Shown: piece after piece, positions 11,231-23,300 of the stretch
How positions within the stretch are numbered: position 1 is the first letter of the stretch
How the letters are laid out: the number at the start of each line of letters is the position of its first letter
NCBI GenBank assembly: GCA_002335605.1
Contig: BEDY01000004.1
Span: 1,302,001 to 1,366,000, forward strand
Direction of reading: 5' to 3'
Source of the DNA: Prillingera fragicola
Lineage: Eukaryota > Basidiomycota > Tremellomycetes > Trichosporonales > Trichosporonaceae
Length of the DNA stretch: 64,000 nt
Notes under the pieces: model-generated
Told to the model about the DNA's origin: nothing
Database searches by the model: none
Seen by the model: only the letters and a program-made list of their open reading frames with translations
Translations under genes and position numbers: made by a program

Positions 11231-14200
11231 GGCGGGGAGGGGAGGAGGAGACTGCACGCGAATGCAGTGGCCTCAGTTGATGGTCGCCAGTAGGCGAACG
11301 GAGTAGGGAGGAGGGGCGTGTCTCGCTGAGATGCGCCGGCAAAGAGTGAATAAGATCTGAACAGCCGAACAATAGGATGATGACAATTGTGAGGCGTGAT
11401 TCAAACGGCGTCAAGGTCAACACATGAAAGATGGATGCGAGGTACGTCCAGAGTAGGAGAGATGAGGTCGATGCGTGCGACGGGGTAGGTGCGCGGAGGT
11501 GAGAGAGGAGCGGAAAATGGTAAGCGACAGTGTCACCTTGGACGTTGCCAGACGCACAGGCGTGCTGGCGCTAACGCATGCTACTCACGAGAGAGGGAGC
11601 CTGAGACGTGATTGCGGAGGACGCGCTGTTGGTGGAGATGGATGTCGCGTGGAGCAAGAGAGGCATAGACGGCGAAAGGTGGCCAAAGAGTGAGAATGAG
11701 TGCGATCAGAGAGAAAGGAAGGGAGGATCCGAAGGAAGAAGAATGGGCGCACAGACGCGTGGTTTGGAGTGTCAAAGAAGGAAGGGAGACGAGAATCAGC
11801 GCCTTGTTCGTTGTGTGGAATGTGAGATGGCTGGGATGGCCCGACAAGAGCAGGTAGTGTGTGTGTGTGGGAAACAATGGCCAACCTAGGCGCGCACTCA
11901 ACGCGTGGTTGGACCAATGGCCAAATCGTGAAACACCCTGTTCGTCGCTGGTTGAATCGAGGTGGATTGTGATGGTAGAGATTCTGGGGTGGGCAAGGAA
12001 GGGAAGAGAATGTCAATGTCACTCACCAGGCCAGTGCGACGCCGATTTGTGTGCGTGTGCAAAGGAGGGTGGTCGCCGGCACGGTTCGCTCAGAGGATTC
12101 CCGATGTCCGAGCGTACAATACGCGCCAGTGCACGTTAGAAAGACGAGGGCGCGTAGTGGCAAAAGATGGTGTGGGAGGGTTGCAACGGGCGCGTGTCAC
12201 TCGTGACCCGTTTTAGGCAGCTTGGCAGGTCAAGATTCGAGGGTTTTGCGCAGTAGGTCCAACGATGGGTACAGCTACGTGCAGAACAACCAGCACAGGT
12301 AGCCGATGCGCGTCTGTGTATGCACAACGTGTACAGTCGAAAAGTTTGGCAGTCGATGTTTAACGAAAGACCAGCTCCGCTCTGGGTTGCTTAATCAATC
12401 GTTTGTCGCCAACAACGCGCCAAGTTTGCGCAAGTATTGTGAACAAGGAAATGTACAACGCTTGGGCCTCAAATGCGCCCAAGTTGTAATGGAATGCACG
12501 CGCTGGTGGAAGGGGAGGGTCGAGCTCTGGTGTCGCAGAGTCGGCGGCGGCGGCGGGAGGAATGAAGAAGGGAGGGGCTTCGTGAGGTCCGTGTTAAATC
12601 CAAAGGCAGGCCGGTCAACGGGCAGAGTGGTCGAAGCGTGGAGAGAGCTGGGGGGGAGGGGGTTCGCGTTTTCAGCTGCCGGAGGGAAAGGGAAGCACTA
12701 GTAGTCCGGTCGAGCTCGAGCCGCAAATGAAGTGGGGACAAGAGATGGTAAAGAGTCGGAATTCACTGCCCAACGAAAGCTACACTGGAACCAAGGAGTG
12801 CGTTGTGTGCGTGTATGCAAGCAAAGCTCGCTCAGCTGGCAGCCAGAATGACGGGACGGGAGGGGAAGGGAGGGAACGGACGGCAGCCAAGTGACTGTCA
12901 CGGGCAGACCGCGAACTACACGCGAGCCAGGGTAAAAGGCGCTTTGCGAAACGGGGAGGGGGTCAGAGGAAAGATCGGGCAGGCCAAGGCATGAGAGCTG
13001 CAGCGGTGGTGGCCGGTCGGGGAAAAAGCACGAGAAGGAAATGCTTCCATCGCATTCTGACTGCCTGTTGATCCTTAGTCGTCTAAGGAATCGCAGCCCA
13101 AGGTTTCTAGGCGATCAAGGCAGCTGGCTGGACCTGGCATGCCTTACATACAACAATGTACCTGTCTGTATGTGTTGATGCGACCCAGCGAAGGCTTTAG
13201 GTTGAAGTCTATGCCATGCCGCGCGCGATCATCTCTCACAAAGCACTAGAGTGCACCCAACCGCACACTGACTCTCACTCCACAACTTGCACCATGCGCT
13301 ACTGCTGTTGACACCCCGAAAAGTTCGTTCTGGGGATCTAGTCCCAGATTCCCCTCTCCCCCGCACCCCCCAATGCCAGTCCTTTTTTGCTGCACCTTGG
13401 CAGACCTGCCAGTAGTTTGGACAGCGAGAGGCACCTCTGACTTTCAGGCTTCCTAGTCGACCAACGAACGAGGCAAGCGACTCCGCCGTTGCGCTGGTGG
13501 GCTTTGCAAAGGCTCAAAGGCCGCTGCTTGATGTTCACAGCAGGATTTGCCATGCGCACAAAGCATGCCGTGGTCTCATGGATGCACGCGTGCAACGCAA
13601 GGTTGGCACTGACCTTGCCAGCGGGTGAACGGCCGCGGACAATTTCAATTGGAGCCCAGTACCGGACGGGCCGGACCCTTTCCTGATTTTCTCAGGATAT
13701 TACCTCACTCCGCTGTGCCCCCTCGATCTCCCATCTGGGCGTCAACACCCTTCTTTCTGACGTGCAGACTTCAGGCCTTCAGGTACACCAGCCTGGCCTG
13801 AGAAGGACACGAGGGGGTCGGACCGGTTTCTTTCAGCAACAACAGCCTTGACACTCGTCTCCTTGCGTCTCACCATGTCAACAAACAACTTGGTGCCGTC
13901 ATTGGCGCGTCTTGCAGTCGATGTCGATAGCGGCTAGACTGCAAGGTAGTCACCTCGTTTGTCTGTGGAGCCACACATTCACCCCTGTTGCCGCAATGGC
14001 CCAAATGGCCTGATGGCCAGACGCCCTCAATCGGTCACGATGCCGAGAGATCTGTTAGTCCCTCCGACTTGTTGGTTACAAAGGGCATGGCTATCACCGC
14101 TGAATCTGCGGCGCGTCGCGCAGTAAGAGTTGCTGAGTATCTCACGTCGTACATGACCGGCACGTGTGATGCACATGAGGTCCTGTGTCAATAAAACGAT

Positions 14201-14379
14201 GTCGTGTCGGCCTAGATCATCCAGAGCTGCGCATTCGCCCGGCGTCATCCAAATCTTACAACAGTACATGGAACATTGACGCGTGGTAGACTTGCCCGGC
14301 CCTTGGGAAGGATATATGCTCCTTGGGAAGGATATATGCGGATGTGTAGCACTCAGCTGATGAGGACAAGTCTTGCCGA
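11231..14379. other. 3.1-kb gene-free interval upstream of CDC24
   Basis: The stretch between the CDC24 start and the YAF9 stop contains only short open frames (about 145 codons at most) with no recognisable protein features. From about 11450 to 12900 the plus strand is strongly purine-rich, so the CDC24 sense strand is C/T-rich. That suggests a long 5' leader or promoter. The rest, 12900-14300, has mixed composition with no tRNA, rRNA or transposon signature that I can see. A small perfect tandem duplication lies at 14301-14339. Confidence 0.5.
14301..14339. repeat. Two-copy tandem repeat, 20-bp period
   Basis: The unit ccttgggaaggatatatgc occurs twice back to back with a 20-bp period, starting at 14301 and 14321. 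It lies about 40 bp downstream of the YAF9 stop codon, so it would fall in that gene's 3' UTR or terminator region. Each copy holds a TATATG core. The duplication looks recent because the copies are identical. Confidence 0.85.
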
Positions 14380-15822
14380 TCACCCCTTCATCTCCTGCTT
14401 CAGTCTCGCCAACTCCTTCTCTTGGCTGATAAGCTTTTCCCTTTGACAGGCGTCAGCACTGTACTGCGCTCTTGGCTCTTGGGTTACTCACCTCCAGCGG
14501 TCCATCTGCTCCACAATACGTATCCTGATGTCGGTCAGACGATTGAACTCGCCCTTCTCCATTTCGGTCGTAAACTCCAGCGGGACATCGGCGCTGCCGA
14601 GCTCTCCAGGAGCTCCCAGCTGCATGGGAGTACCTGCAGCTGGTGTACCCGCCGCCGTGCCAGCCGCAGGAGTTCCACCTCGTGGGGTCTCGATGGCCTC
14701 GGTACCTGCACGGCTCACACTGGGTCGTGCAGACACAGATTGGCGCGCCTTTTTCTTGCCCGTCTTGAGCTCATGCTCTTCACGCTGGTTTTTGGGCCTA
14801 CGATTCCGAGCTGGGAGTGGGGTTGGGGGGTGATCTTCCAAGAGGCTCAAAAAGTTGGCAGGAGGGTCGGAGAAGACAATCTCGTCGTACTGCCAGGCAT
14901 GGACGGGGTACATCGCCGCGATCGACGAAACAGCTGGAGCAACGCCCAAGGTTAGCCCATTGTCGTTCGCACCGGCTGGAGCCGCTCCGTCCGCAGGTGT
15001 GGCAGCCTCTGTAACAGGCGCAGTCGGCGCCTCCGTCGTGGTCCCGGAAACTTCAGCTGTGCCGGGCACAGACGCTTCGACAATAGTTGGCGTCGCCTCC
15101 TCGGCCTTGACAACGGTAGACTCGGTGTCCATTTTGTCTGCAGCTGGGGTGCTGGTAGGTGTCGCCTCGGATGCTGGCGCTGTAGGTGCAGGAGGAAGGG
15201 CCTCAATTGGCTCTCCCCAGTGGTGCAGCTTGATGGGGTGCTGGAGTGACAAGGCCTTCTCTGCGGCCTCGGGCACGAAGGTCACCTTGATTTGAACCGT
15301 AAACTCTCCCCATCCAGTCTCTGATACCTTGTACGGAGGCTTCTCGCACACTGCAGAACATCAGCGTGGACTCTGTCAAGTGAGAATAAAGCAACACACT
15401 TCGGTTAGGATTGGGATACGTCTCGTGAAGTCGAAAGACAACGCGCTTGACAAGATATTGTAGATCATCCGCTCCTCCGGGAAGATAATCCATGTCAACA
15501 GGAGGCGGCTCGTTTGACGAACGAGGAGCGGGTGGTGGTGTCGCAGCAGACGCGAGGAAGATGGTCCACTTGTGGGTGTCTGTTTCTCGTTCAGCATGCT
15601 CGCCCACCAATGCTTCACTCACGACCAGGTGGCGCGGTGGCCTTTTCCTCTTCGGTCAGCAGACGCGCCTGAGAGCCATAGATGACAGGCCGATGGACCT
15701 GGATCCCCTACACGGCGTTAGAACAACAATGTGTTGACTGCTCCATGTTCTGGGTTCTAACATATCCCTAACGAACTGATGGCAGCACGTAAACTCACCT
15801 TGATCCTCTCGTTACCCGACAT
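14380..15822 (-). CDS. YAF9: YAF9, YEATS-domain subunit of NuA4/SWR1
   Basis: This is a histone acyl-lysine reader shared by the NuA4 acetyltransferase and the SWR1 remodeller. The ATG at 15822 gives MSGNERIK, followed by a short intron. The YEATS domain is readable as VHRPVIYGSQARLL, HTHKWTIFLAS, VKRVVFRLHETYPNPNR and PPYKVSETGWGEFTVQIKV. It is followed by the HPIKLHHWGEP strand. A low-complexity Ala/Pro/Thr insert of roughly 150 residues separates this from the C-terminal part. That part holds a short coiled coil (WREKLISQEKELARLKQEM) reached through an intron at about 14449-14495, and it ends at the TGA at 14380-14382. Yeast Yaf9 has the same YEATS plus coiled-coil layout but is shorter; the insert is the main difference. 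A short insert also splits the YEATS domain (PPPAPRSSNEPPP). Confidence 0.93.
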
Positions 15823-16210
15823 AATGTTGACGGCGCAGAGTAATCGCGCTTTCAGGCGGCGCTAAGGAAGGCAGAGAGTGCAAGAGTGTAGTATCAAGAG
15901 TCGAGAGCTCGAGAGACGAAATGGGACATTGGACATGGTCCAGATGACCACGTCACGTGACTAGCATCAAGTACCAAAGTAAGCCATTTCAATTGCAACT
16001 GCATAGTAATGTTCTCTGAAGCTCATCTTTGAAGGCTGCATGCGAAGGCGATGGGTCTTGTGCGATCTCCTTCTTGAATCTCGTCTGCTAGCTTGATTGG
16101 AGCCGTATGGCCATGGAGCAACTTCGCCCGTTGGGCTGAAGCAGATTCCACTCTTCGGCGATTTCTATCTGATGCGTTCAAACCACTCTTCTTTGCTTCA
16201 CCTATCGACC
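15823..16210. promoter_or_regulatory. Bidirectional promoter region, YAF9 / COQ6
   Basis: The 388 bp between two divergent start codons must hold the promoter of both genes. The clearest element is the palindrome at 15952-15961. I see no canonical TATAAA. Confidence 0.6.
15952..15961. promoter_or_regulatory. Perfect E-box palindrome GTCACGTGAC
   Basis: The ten-base palindrome GTCACGTGAC contains TCACGTGA, the preferred site of Cbf1/USF-type bHLH factors. It lies 130 bp upstream of the YAF9 start and 250 bp upstream of COQ6. The site is exact; binding and effect are inferred. Confidence 0.5.
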
Positions 16211-18228
16211 ATGAGGCGCCTCTCCACGACAGCTCGACTCCTGGAGCCTGCGTTCGCCAGTTCGTCGCGCCGTGCAGGGCCCAGGGTTGCGCTAGCCGCC
16301 CGGAACGCTTTGAAGGCGAGCAGCAGCACGACACCTTCCTTCCTCCCATCTGCTGCTCGGCTGCATTCGTCCCATGCTCAGGCTGCCGCTCCACCTGCTC
16401 CTATTCCTGCGATCTCGTCAGAGGACACGTATGATATTGTCATAATTGGAGGAGGCCCTGCAGGCTTAGCACTTGCATCTGCTCTCGGTGAGTGGGACAA
16501 TCTTTGGGAATCACCTTCGGGCTGCCTCGGAGGAGCGTTCATCAACCTATCGCTTCTTAATGAGGGCTTTTGGGGAGCCGTACCCTCGCTAGATAGACTG
16601 ATTTCCTCAAGTTTTACGGCAGCTGACGCATCTGCAGTCTCTCACAAGACTCTTCGTGAGACAACTCGCATTCTCCTGCTCGAGGGCGGCTCACTCGCCC
16701 CCGTCCGTGGTTGGGATGACGCCGGAGGCTGGTCTAACCGTGTCTCTTCTTTGACCGCAGAGAACATTGAGTGGCTCGACAGTAAGTCAAAATGAAGGCT
16801 CCTGGACTCTGCTCACCAATTAAGGTATCGGAGCATGGGAGCACATTGCCGAGCACAGGAGTCGGGCAGTGGACGACATTATCGTCTTTGCCAACCCCGA
16901 CCGGGATGCTACGCCCATGTTGCACTTCCCACCGCAGGACCGTCCACTGGCGCGCATGACTGAGAACATCAACCTCCAGCGTGCATTGCTCCGTAGCCTG
17001 GACCGCGCACCTGCTGGTATTGTCACTATCCGAGAGGGCGCGCGTGTGAATGAGATGCGCTACGGAGAGGGTCGCGGCTGGGTTGGCCTCCGCGTTGGCG
17101 ACAAGTGGGTGAGGGGGAGTCTTGTTGTGAGTAGGCTATTGAGTCATCTGGGTGGCTACTAATTGTCTGCAGATCGGCGCCGATGGCCCGAACTCGCCCG
17201 TCCGGCACTTTGGCGAGATTGACACTTTCGGCCACGCGTACAACGCTCATGGTGTTGTTGCTACAATCCAGCATGCTCATCAGCTAGTGTTCCCTAACCA
17301 CACGGCCTTCCAGCGCTTCCTGCCCACAGGACCTCTTGCCTTCTTGCCTCTGAGCGACACTACTAGCACCATGGTGTGGTCTACCACACCGCCATTGGCA
17401 GCGGCACTCAAGCGCCTGGAGCCCGCAGCTCTCGTGCAGATGATCAATGCTGGTTGGACTTTGCCAGAGGAGGATCTTGCTCTAGTTAATGACGCTATGC
17501 TGGCTGCCGACGCAGCCAAGACGCCCTTGAGTGCGCCGGCCATCACCGGCATCCTTTCTGCCCTCCCTCAGCTGGCACCGGTCGATGCACCACTCCCGCC
17601 GACCATCACCGGCGTGGACGGTGGCTCAGTCGCCTCGTTCCCCTTGCGCCTCTCGCATGCCGATCAGTACACTGCCCACCGTTTGGCTCTTGTCGGCGAC
17701 GCCGCACACACCACCCACCCGCTTGCCGGACAGGGTCTGAACGCTGGTCTCGCCGATGCTCGCTCGCTTGCCTCGACCCTGGCGACTGCCCGATCAGTCG
17801 GCAGCGACCTTGGCTCGGTGACCGCTCTCGCACCGTACCCGAGGGACCGATACATTTCCAATCACGTCATGCTCGCGGCCGTGGACAAGCTGAACGCGGT
17901 ATTCGGGTCGCGGAACCCACTCATCAATTGGGCTCGCGGTGTGGGTCTCGAGGTAATCAACGAGCTTGGCCCACTCAAGACCTTCTTCATGTCCAATGCT
18001 GGCTCGGGAGCCTCTGGCGCTCCTCGCGTCGGCAATGCTCGTGAGTTTGGTCGTCCTCAGGCTACGCACCGTCTCAACGGCCGTCCCGCTGGGTTCCCTG
18101 CCGCCCTTGCCGACGCCTCGGAGGGATTCCAGGTCGTAAAGAGTGTGGCCAGCGCTGCGGCTGGTGTTCTCGGCGAGGGACTGAAGAATGTTTTGCGCCG
18201 TAGCGCGGACGCAATGGAGAAGAAGTAG
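16211..18228 (+). CDS. COQ6: COQ6, ubiquinone biosynthesis flavin monooxygenase
   Basis: Coq6 is the mitochondrial FAD-dependent C5-hydroxylase of coenzyme Q synthesis. The ATG at 16211 starts an Arg/Ser/Ala-rich mitochondrial presequence (MRRLSTTARLL). The FAD-binding dinucleotide fold is DIVIIGGGPAGLALASAL. An intron at 16488-16637 (150 nt, GTGAGT...CAG) follows, then LLLEGGSL and ENINLQRALLRSLD. After a second intron come IGADGPNSPVR and the second FAD motif ALVGDAAHTTHPLAGQGLN. The helical C-terminus ends at the TAG at 18226-18228. The 150-nt intron has a length divisible by three and no stop in frame, so its retention would insert 50 residues into the FAD domain. It is unusually long for this genome. 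It shares a promoter region with YAF9. Confidence 0.94.
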
Positions 18229-18381
18229 ACAGACGAAGTGGCACGATACCTTTGGGAGACGCTATATCATGGCATAATCACTGGTCACGGACACTCTACG
18301 GGCGGCAGGCTCGGTGTTTTCATTACTTGACTATTAACTGGATCCACGGCAGCCTAGGACTCTTAAATTTCCGCCCCTGGG

Positions 18382-20375
18382 CTCTGTCAGCAAAGTGACA
18401 AGCGGATGTACTCACATTCCATGCGCGGCTTTTCCGTCTGTGGGGTGGTCTCGTTGTCGTCGCCGAAAGGGTCACCGAAAGGGTCATTAGGGTCGAGGAG
18501 ACCACTGGATCCGCCGTCGAGATCCAGCGAACGATAGGCAGACGTGTCAGGGTGACCGCCAAGGCCGCCTCCGCTGCTCGAGCCGTACTTTTGATAGCCG
18601 GGGTTGTACGATTGGCGGCGAGAGTGAGCAGCACGGTATTCCTCCTCGGAGCTATCGTAGTCAGAGAAATCGGACAGCGAGCTGAACAGTCAGGTTGGTA
18701 TACACATGGGGATCAGAGGAGTCTCTTAAAGCTTACCCTCCGTCATAGGAGCCTGCCTCGGAGTCTGGGCGCATCGGGGGAGGAAGGTTCTTTGTATTGG
18801 AGCCAAAGTCCAAGTCCTCCAAGTCGGCATGGAGGTCAGCGTATGGGTCTGACGGGCCAGTGCCCTGGCGGCGCTGCTTGACCTGACGACGCTCTGACTC
18901 CTTCTTCTGGCGATCCTGCAGAGCCTGAAGCTCTCCAGTACGATTGGCTTCCAGCTTTTGAGCCTCGAGCCTCTTGCGAATGGCTTCCACCTGGTCCGGC
19001 TCATAGGCCAGGGCGGGGTTGGGGGCCTTCTCTTGCTCGTGCTCCGAGTCAGAGTCCAAGGCAGCAGGCTTTGAGAGCTGAGAATATTAGCTGCAATACG
19101 TGTCAACGGCTTACCTTGTCGTATAGCTGGATGGCCTCCACAATCTTCTCGTTGGCGTCCAGCAACATGCCGACATACTCCTCATCCGTGACAAGTTGCA
19201 CATAGCGGATCACTGCACGGCGAGCAGCCTTGGCCTTGTCGAGGTTGTCTTGCACGCGAGGCGACTCTATAACATTCTCCGTTTCACGGTTAACAAGTCG
19301 CACGGAGTTGACGAGATTACTGGCAGCCTGGATGGCAGTTGCGACGGCAGTCATGATTCCTGGCTTCTCCTTTTCGAAGTTGAACTTGGGGCGCTTAGGC
19401 TGGGGCTGCTTGCGCTGCTCCTTCGCCTTTCGGCGACGTTCCGACTCCTCTTGGGCCTCACGACGGCGGCGTGCCTCCACGGCTTCCATCTCTTGCTTGC
19501 GTCTGAGCTCGCGTTCACGACGCTCAATCTCCGCCTCGCGGCGCTCCAGAGCCATTCGGGATTCGCGCTCACGCTTACGCTGCTGGGCGTCCTCCTTGGC
19601 AGCAGCAAGGTCAGTGTAGGTGTCGGCTCCGCGATGTCCAGCGGCAGGCTCCCACGAGTGCTGGTAAATGTTGTCCGTCTCCGAGAAACCACGCGAGTGC
19701 GTGGGAGAGGCGCTATCCTTGGCCGAGGCACTCGCTGCTGGAACTCCGCTAGGCTGGGGGACCGGTTAGAATGCCACAGAGCTAAGGGAGGGAGTAAACC
19801 TACCTTCCGGGCATGGCCCGAAGCTCCGCCCGAGTACTGGCGAAAGAGGCCTGCAACGGCCTGCATCCTTGGCTCGTCCTGCGCGTCAGTGTCGAGCTGA
19901 CAACGGTACTCACGGCATATTGGATGGACCAGGCGTGAAATACCAGAATGAGGCGCTTCTTGACCTTGGGATCGAGCAGATTCTGCCGCTGTTAGCGGCT
20001 AGGATGACGTCCAGTACTCACGTCCTGCGCCATGATCCTCAGGCGTTCCATGAGTTGCGCATTGGCCCAGTTGACGTGGAATCCTTTGCCCGCATTCTCC
20101 GTCAGAGCACGAAGAATGACCAGTGCTCGAAGCTGACGATGCACGTTGCCATACTTGAGTTTTTTGCGGATTGCGCGTGCCGCCTCCTCGGTACCTTGGT
20201 ATCCCTGTAGGTTTACGCTCTCGACTAGTTCTGGGATGCCATCCAGACTGAGCTCCTCGTACCTGTCCGATGTCAAGACTTCTACCCAGTCGGTGATGGA
20301 GGAGTGGGGCTTTTCGCCAGAAAGTTGGTTGACAATGGAGATGCCGGTCTTGAAGTACCCGCCAGCCCTCGACAT
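18382..20375 (-). CDS. LSB5: LSB5, VHS-GAT domain endocytic/actin adaptor
   Basis: Lsb5 proteins link ubiquitin/Arf binding to the Las17 actin machinery at endocytic sites. The ATG at 20375 (MSRAGGYFKTG) leads into a VHS domain (DWVEVLTSDRYEE, QGYQGTEEAARAIRKKLKYG, QLRALVILRALTENAGKGF). A highly charged, Arg/Glu-rich helix follows (about 19600-19400). Next is a GAT-like helical domain (RVQDNLDKAKAARRAVIRY, LVTDEEYVGMLL). The acidic C-terminal tail has two DPF motifs (DPNDPFGDPFGDD), which in other adaptors bind clathrin-adaptor appendages. The last splice is ambiguous. The best donor (GTGAGT, 18415) joined to the acceptor before 18383 makes a TAG across the junction, ending the protein at KPRME. 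A weaker donor would extend it to a TAA near 18325. Confidence 0.82.
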
Positions 20376-23300
20376 TGTGGATGTGGTTGCGATGGGGTGC
20401 GGCGAGAGGGAGGTGCAGTATGAGATAAAGGGGTTAACGAATGAGAGAAGACCGATGCGACGTTTACGGAACGCTCGGCAGCCGAAATGGGAGGGTTGGT
20501 ACTGTGCTCTGCTGTAAAGGGCGCAGGTAAGAGGCGCAGAGGTGATAGCGTTGGTTGCGGTTCGATGAGGATGGAGTACGAACAATCCTTGGAAGCACAA
20601 GTTGAGGCCAGTCGTTCATTGGAACCTTGCTTGCAGTTGCCCGATCGGGGAATTCGGCCAGCCTGTTCGTGGCGACGTCATAGTAATCTAAATGCGCCGA
20701 TGCTGTAGCACCCGTGCCTGGAATTTGCCACTCACACAATCCATGGAACTGATGCGAAGAGTGGCAGTGCGGTCGTGAACGACCTTCGTAGTCACGTCAA
20801 ACATCTCGCGACTGTCATTGACAGAGTGGTGCTTGTACACGAGTAATAACTTAAATCCACAGGGTTTGGTGACCCTTGCGGTCTTGTGACCGTGTTGGTG
20901 GCCCCCGGATATTATATCACTAAATTATTGGTCTTCCTCGTCCTGCGGATGAAGTCGTCGGGTGGCAACAATGCCGAGGCACTACGCCAGGTAGATACAT
21001 TAAAGTGCCTTTCTGTCTCGCGTCCCTTTGGCTTGGGTCTCCGAAGGGGAGGCTGCTGGTGAGGGTGCTGTAGCTATGACAGGTAAAGATCCAGACGAAG
21101 CGTCGCAGTCATTTCAATAGCAGCCAGTGACGATGCTCAAGCCTTGACTGTACGGGGACCTGCCCTTAATTATTCTGTCCTCGAACACACCATTTGCCTT
21201 TTCAGTCTGTCCCGCCGCAGGTACGTCTCCCACGATCATTCTGTAGCTCGGAGGTTTGCTAGTCGGAGAAACAGCGCCCAGGATGTAGTTCTATCTCAGC
21301 CACCACATGTCGAACTGCAAAGCTGCAAACCATGGTCACGTACTGCGATAACTTCGGGTTATCCACGGTGGTGCTGTACTGCCCACAAAACGGTCACGTA
21401 CTGCCTGATGTCCTGGTCGCCACAAAGTGCCACAAATCGACGGCCAAGAACGGTGTCATGCCCGGGCGATGCGGTCTGCTCCCCCACTGCACCTTACAAC
21501 ACAAGCTCAGAAGATAGTAGGCCTTCCTACGAGGATGACCTGACTTCCTGGGGCTCTGGGGCGGATCTGTACACGTCGAGAGGGACGACCCTCACTTCCA
21601 CTAACCAGCTGAATTCCCTTGCCGTACATCAACAAGACCATCCCATTGTTCGCAAAGTCCCCAGCTGGATCATTCAAGAATCTTGAAGACTCAGTGACCA
21701 TCTCATTGGCAACAAGGCTCGGGCAGCAACGAGGTCCCCCGACCTGCCCTACGACTCGAATCACCCTTACGGAGACTAGCGGGATTATGGAGACACAGGA
21801 CTGAACACCAAGTCAAACAACAAGAGTCTCTCAGCAGTCCCTTAAGTCTGATGAACCCCATCCCCTCGATTCTTGCTAGGGAGCAGGTCCTGCAGGTACT
21901 GGGAGGTGTGCGAGGTCAATGCCACAGTGCTCAATGCACACGGGCCTCTTGGGCTGGAGAAGAGCATAGTAATGGCAGTATTAACCAGGTCACTAATGCT
22001 AATACCGAGCCGGCTGACCCCGCGCCTCATGGCTCACGCGGAACAGGAGTCGTTCCTTGCGGTACACGAACACGATCCACCTCTCGTATGTGGGCACAGC
22101 TTCACAGCCCTTCATGGCCAACGGTACCGTAACGGCAGGACTTCACTGCCCTGCCACACACCCTTGTTCACATCGCGCGGACACACAGTGCTCGACCAGG
22201 AACAAGAGGTGCGCACGTCGCCATCGACCAGGTGCGGAGCATTACGGGCCACCACAAGTATTCCCCGGCCGGTCACACACATCCTTTTGTCCGCTTTTAC
22301 TAGCCGCGTCCTTGATTCTCAACAGTGGCCAAAAACTGCAAGACGAAGAGCCTAGAAGCACGCGCAGAGGGCGGGACATGGAAGTTGAGAAAAGGTGAGC
22401 TCCTTGTCTCTCCGCACAGCTCAGGGTGGCCGTACGCAGCCCAGCCTGGATCACCAGACATATCCCAAACATGCAGAATGACTCCGCCAAAGACATTCTG
22501 CCAAGGAACATCAGGGGGAACAGAGGCGGAGGCTAGGCTTCATGTCGAGATGCCGAGGTGGCATCTGTTCAAGTCTGAGACACATCCGACCTGACTCAGA
22601 AGCGTTAGAAAATTTCAGTCGCAGTCGACGAGGCCCTCCCGAAGCAAGAGAGACAAAAAGGGACTTGAATACCTTTCCAGGTTCTTAGACTCAGAGTTTG
22701 AGCGTCTACGATGACAGAAAATTAAAGAACACAGCGTGAGCATAAGCAAACTGCTATGAAGGGTTGTTTGGAACAGAATTCAGGGTTGGGTGTGATGGGT
22801 TAATGGTAGCTGCAAGAGAAACCCTTAATTCCAAAGCAACGCCTACCACTGTTGCTGCCAGTCCCCCAGGCTTTCTTGACCGGTCAGGGCACGTTTGTAT
22901 GTTCAGGGACGGCAAGCTTATTCACGCGTGCCTGAAGCAAGATTCTTTCGTCACCAGCTTCCACTCACCGAAAGCCACGAACCCTTCACGGATTTGGGCA
23001 TTCCGTGGCCAGCGTGGTGGCGGAGACCGGAGGAGGCGTTCGTCCCGCTCCGCGCCTAAGTCTCGATGCGGACAATAAACAGAGGCACTATGGTCTAACC
23101 CACCTGCGCCTCGCGTGCGTGTCCTGCACGAGTCCAGACGCCGGGTACAGACTCTCATCCCGAGTCGGCTGCCAAGAACGATGTTCACGCCGCAATGGAC
23201 CACAGAACGTTCGAAATACTGTTTTGACTACATGCCCGAACCCGGACCTTCCAATGTCTACACAGCTCTAGAGGGCTGTGGACACAGGCGTATGTGAAGA

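Noticed and set aside
21331..21403. Two copies of ggtcacgtactgc 61 bp apart
   Set aside because: A 13-bp repeat within a 4.7-kb region with no further structure; probably chance.
21144..22398. Plus-strand ORFs of 110-180 codons in the 20.4-25.1 kb interval as genes
   Set aside because: Several lack an ATG start, codon use and composition do not resemble the neighbours, and no domain or consistent splice series was visible.
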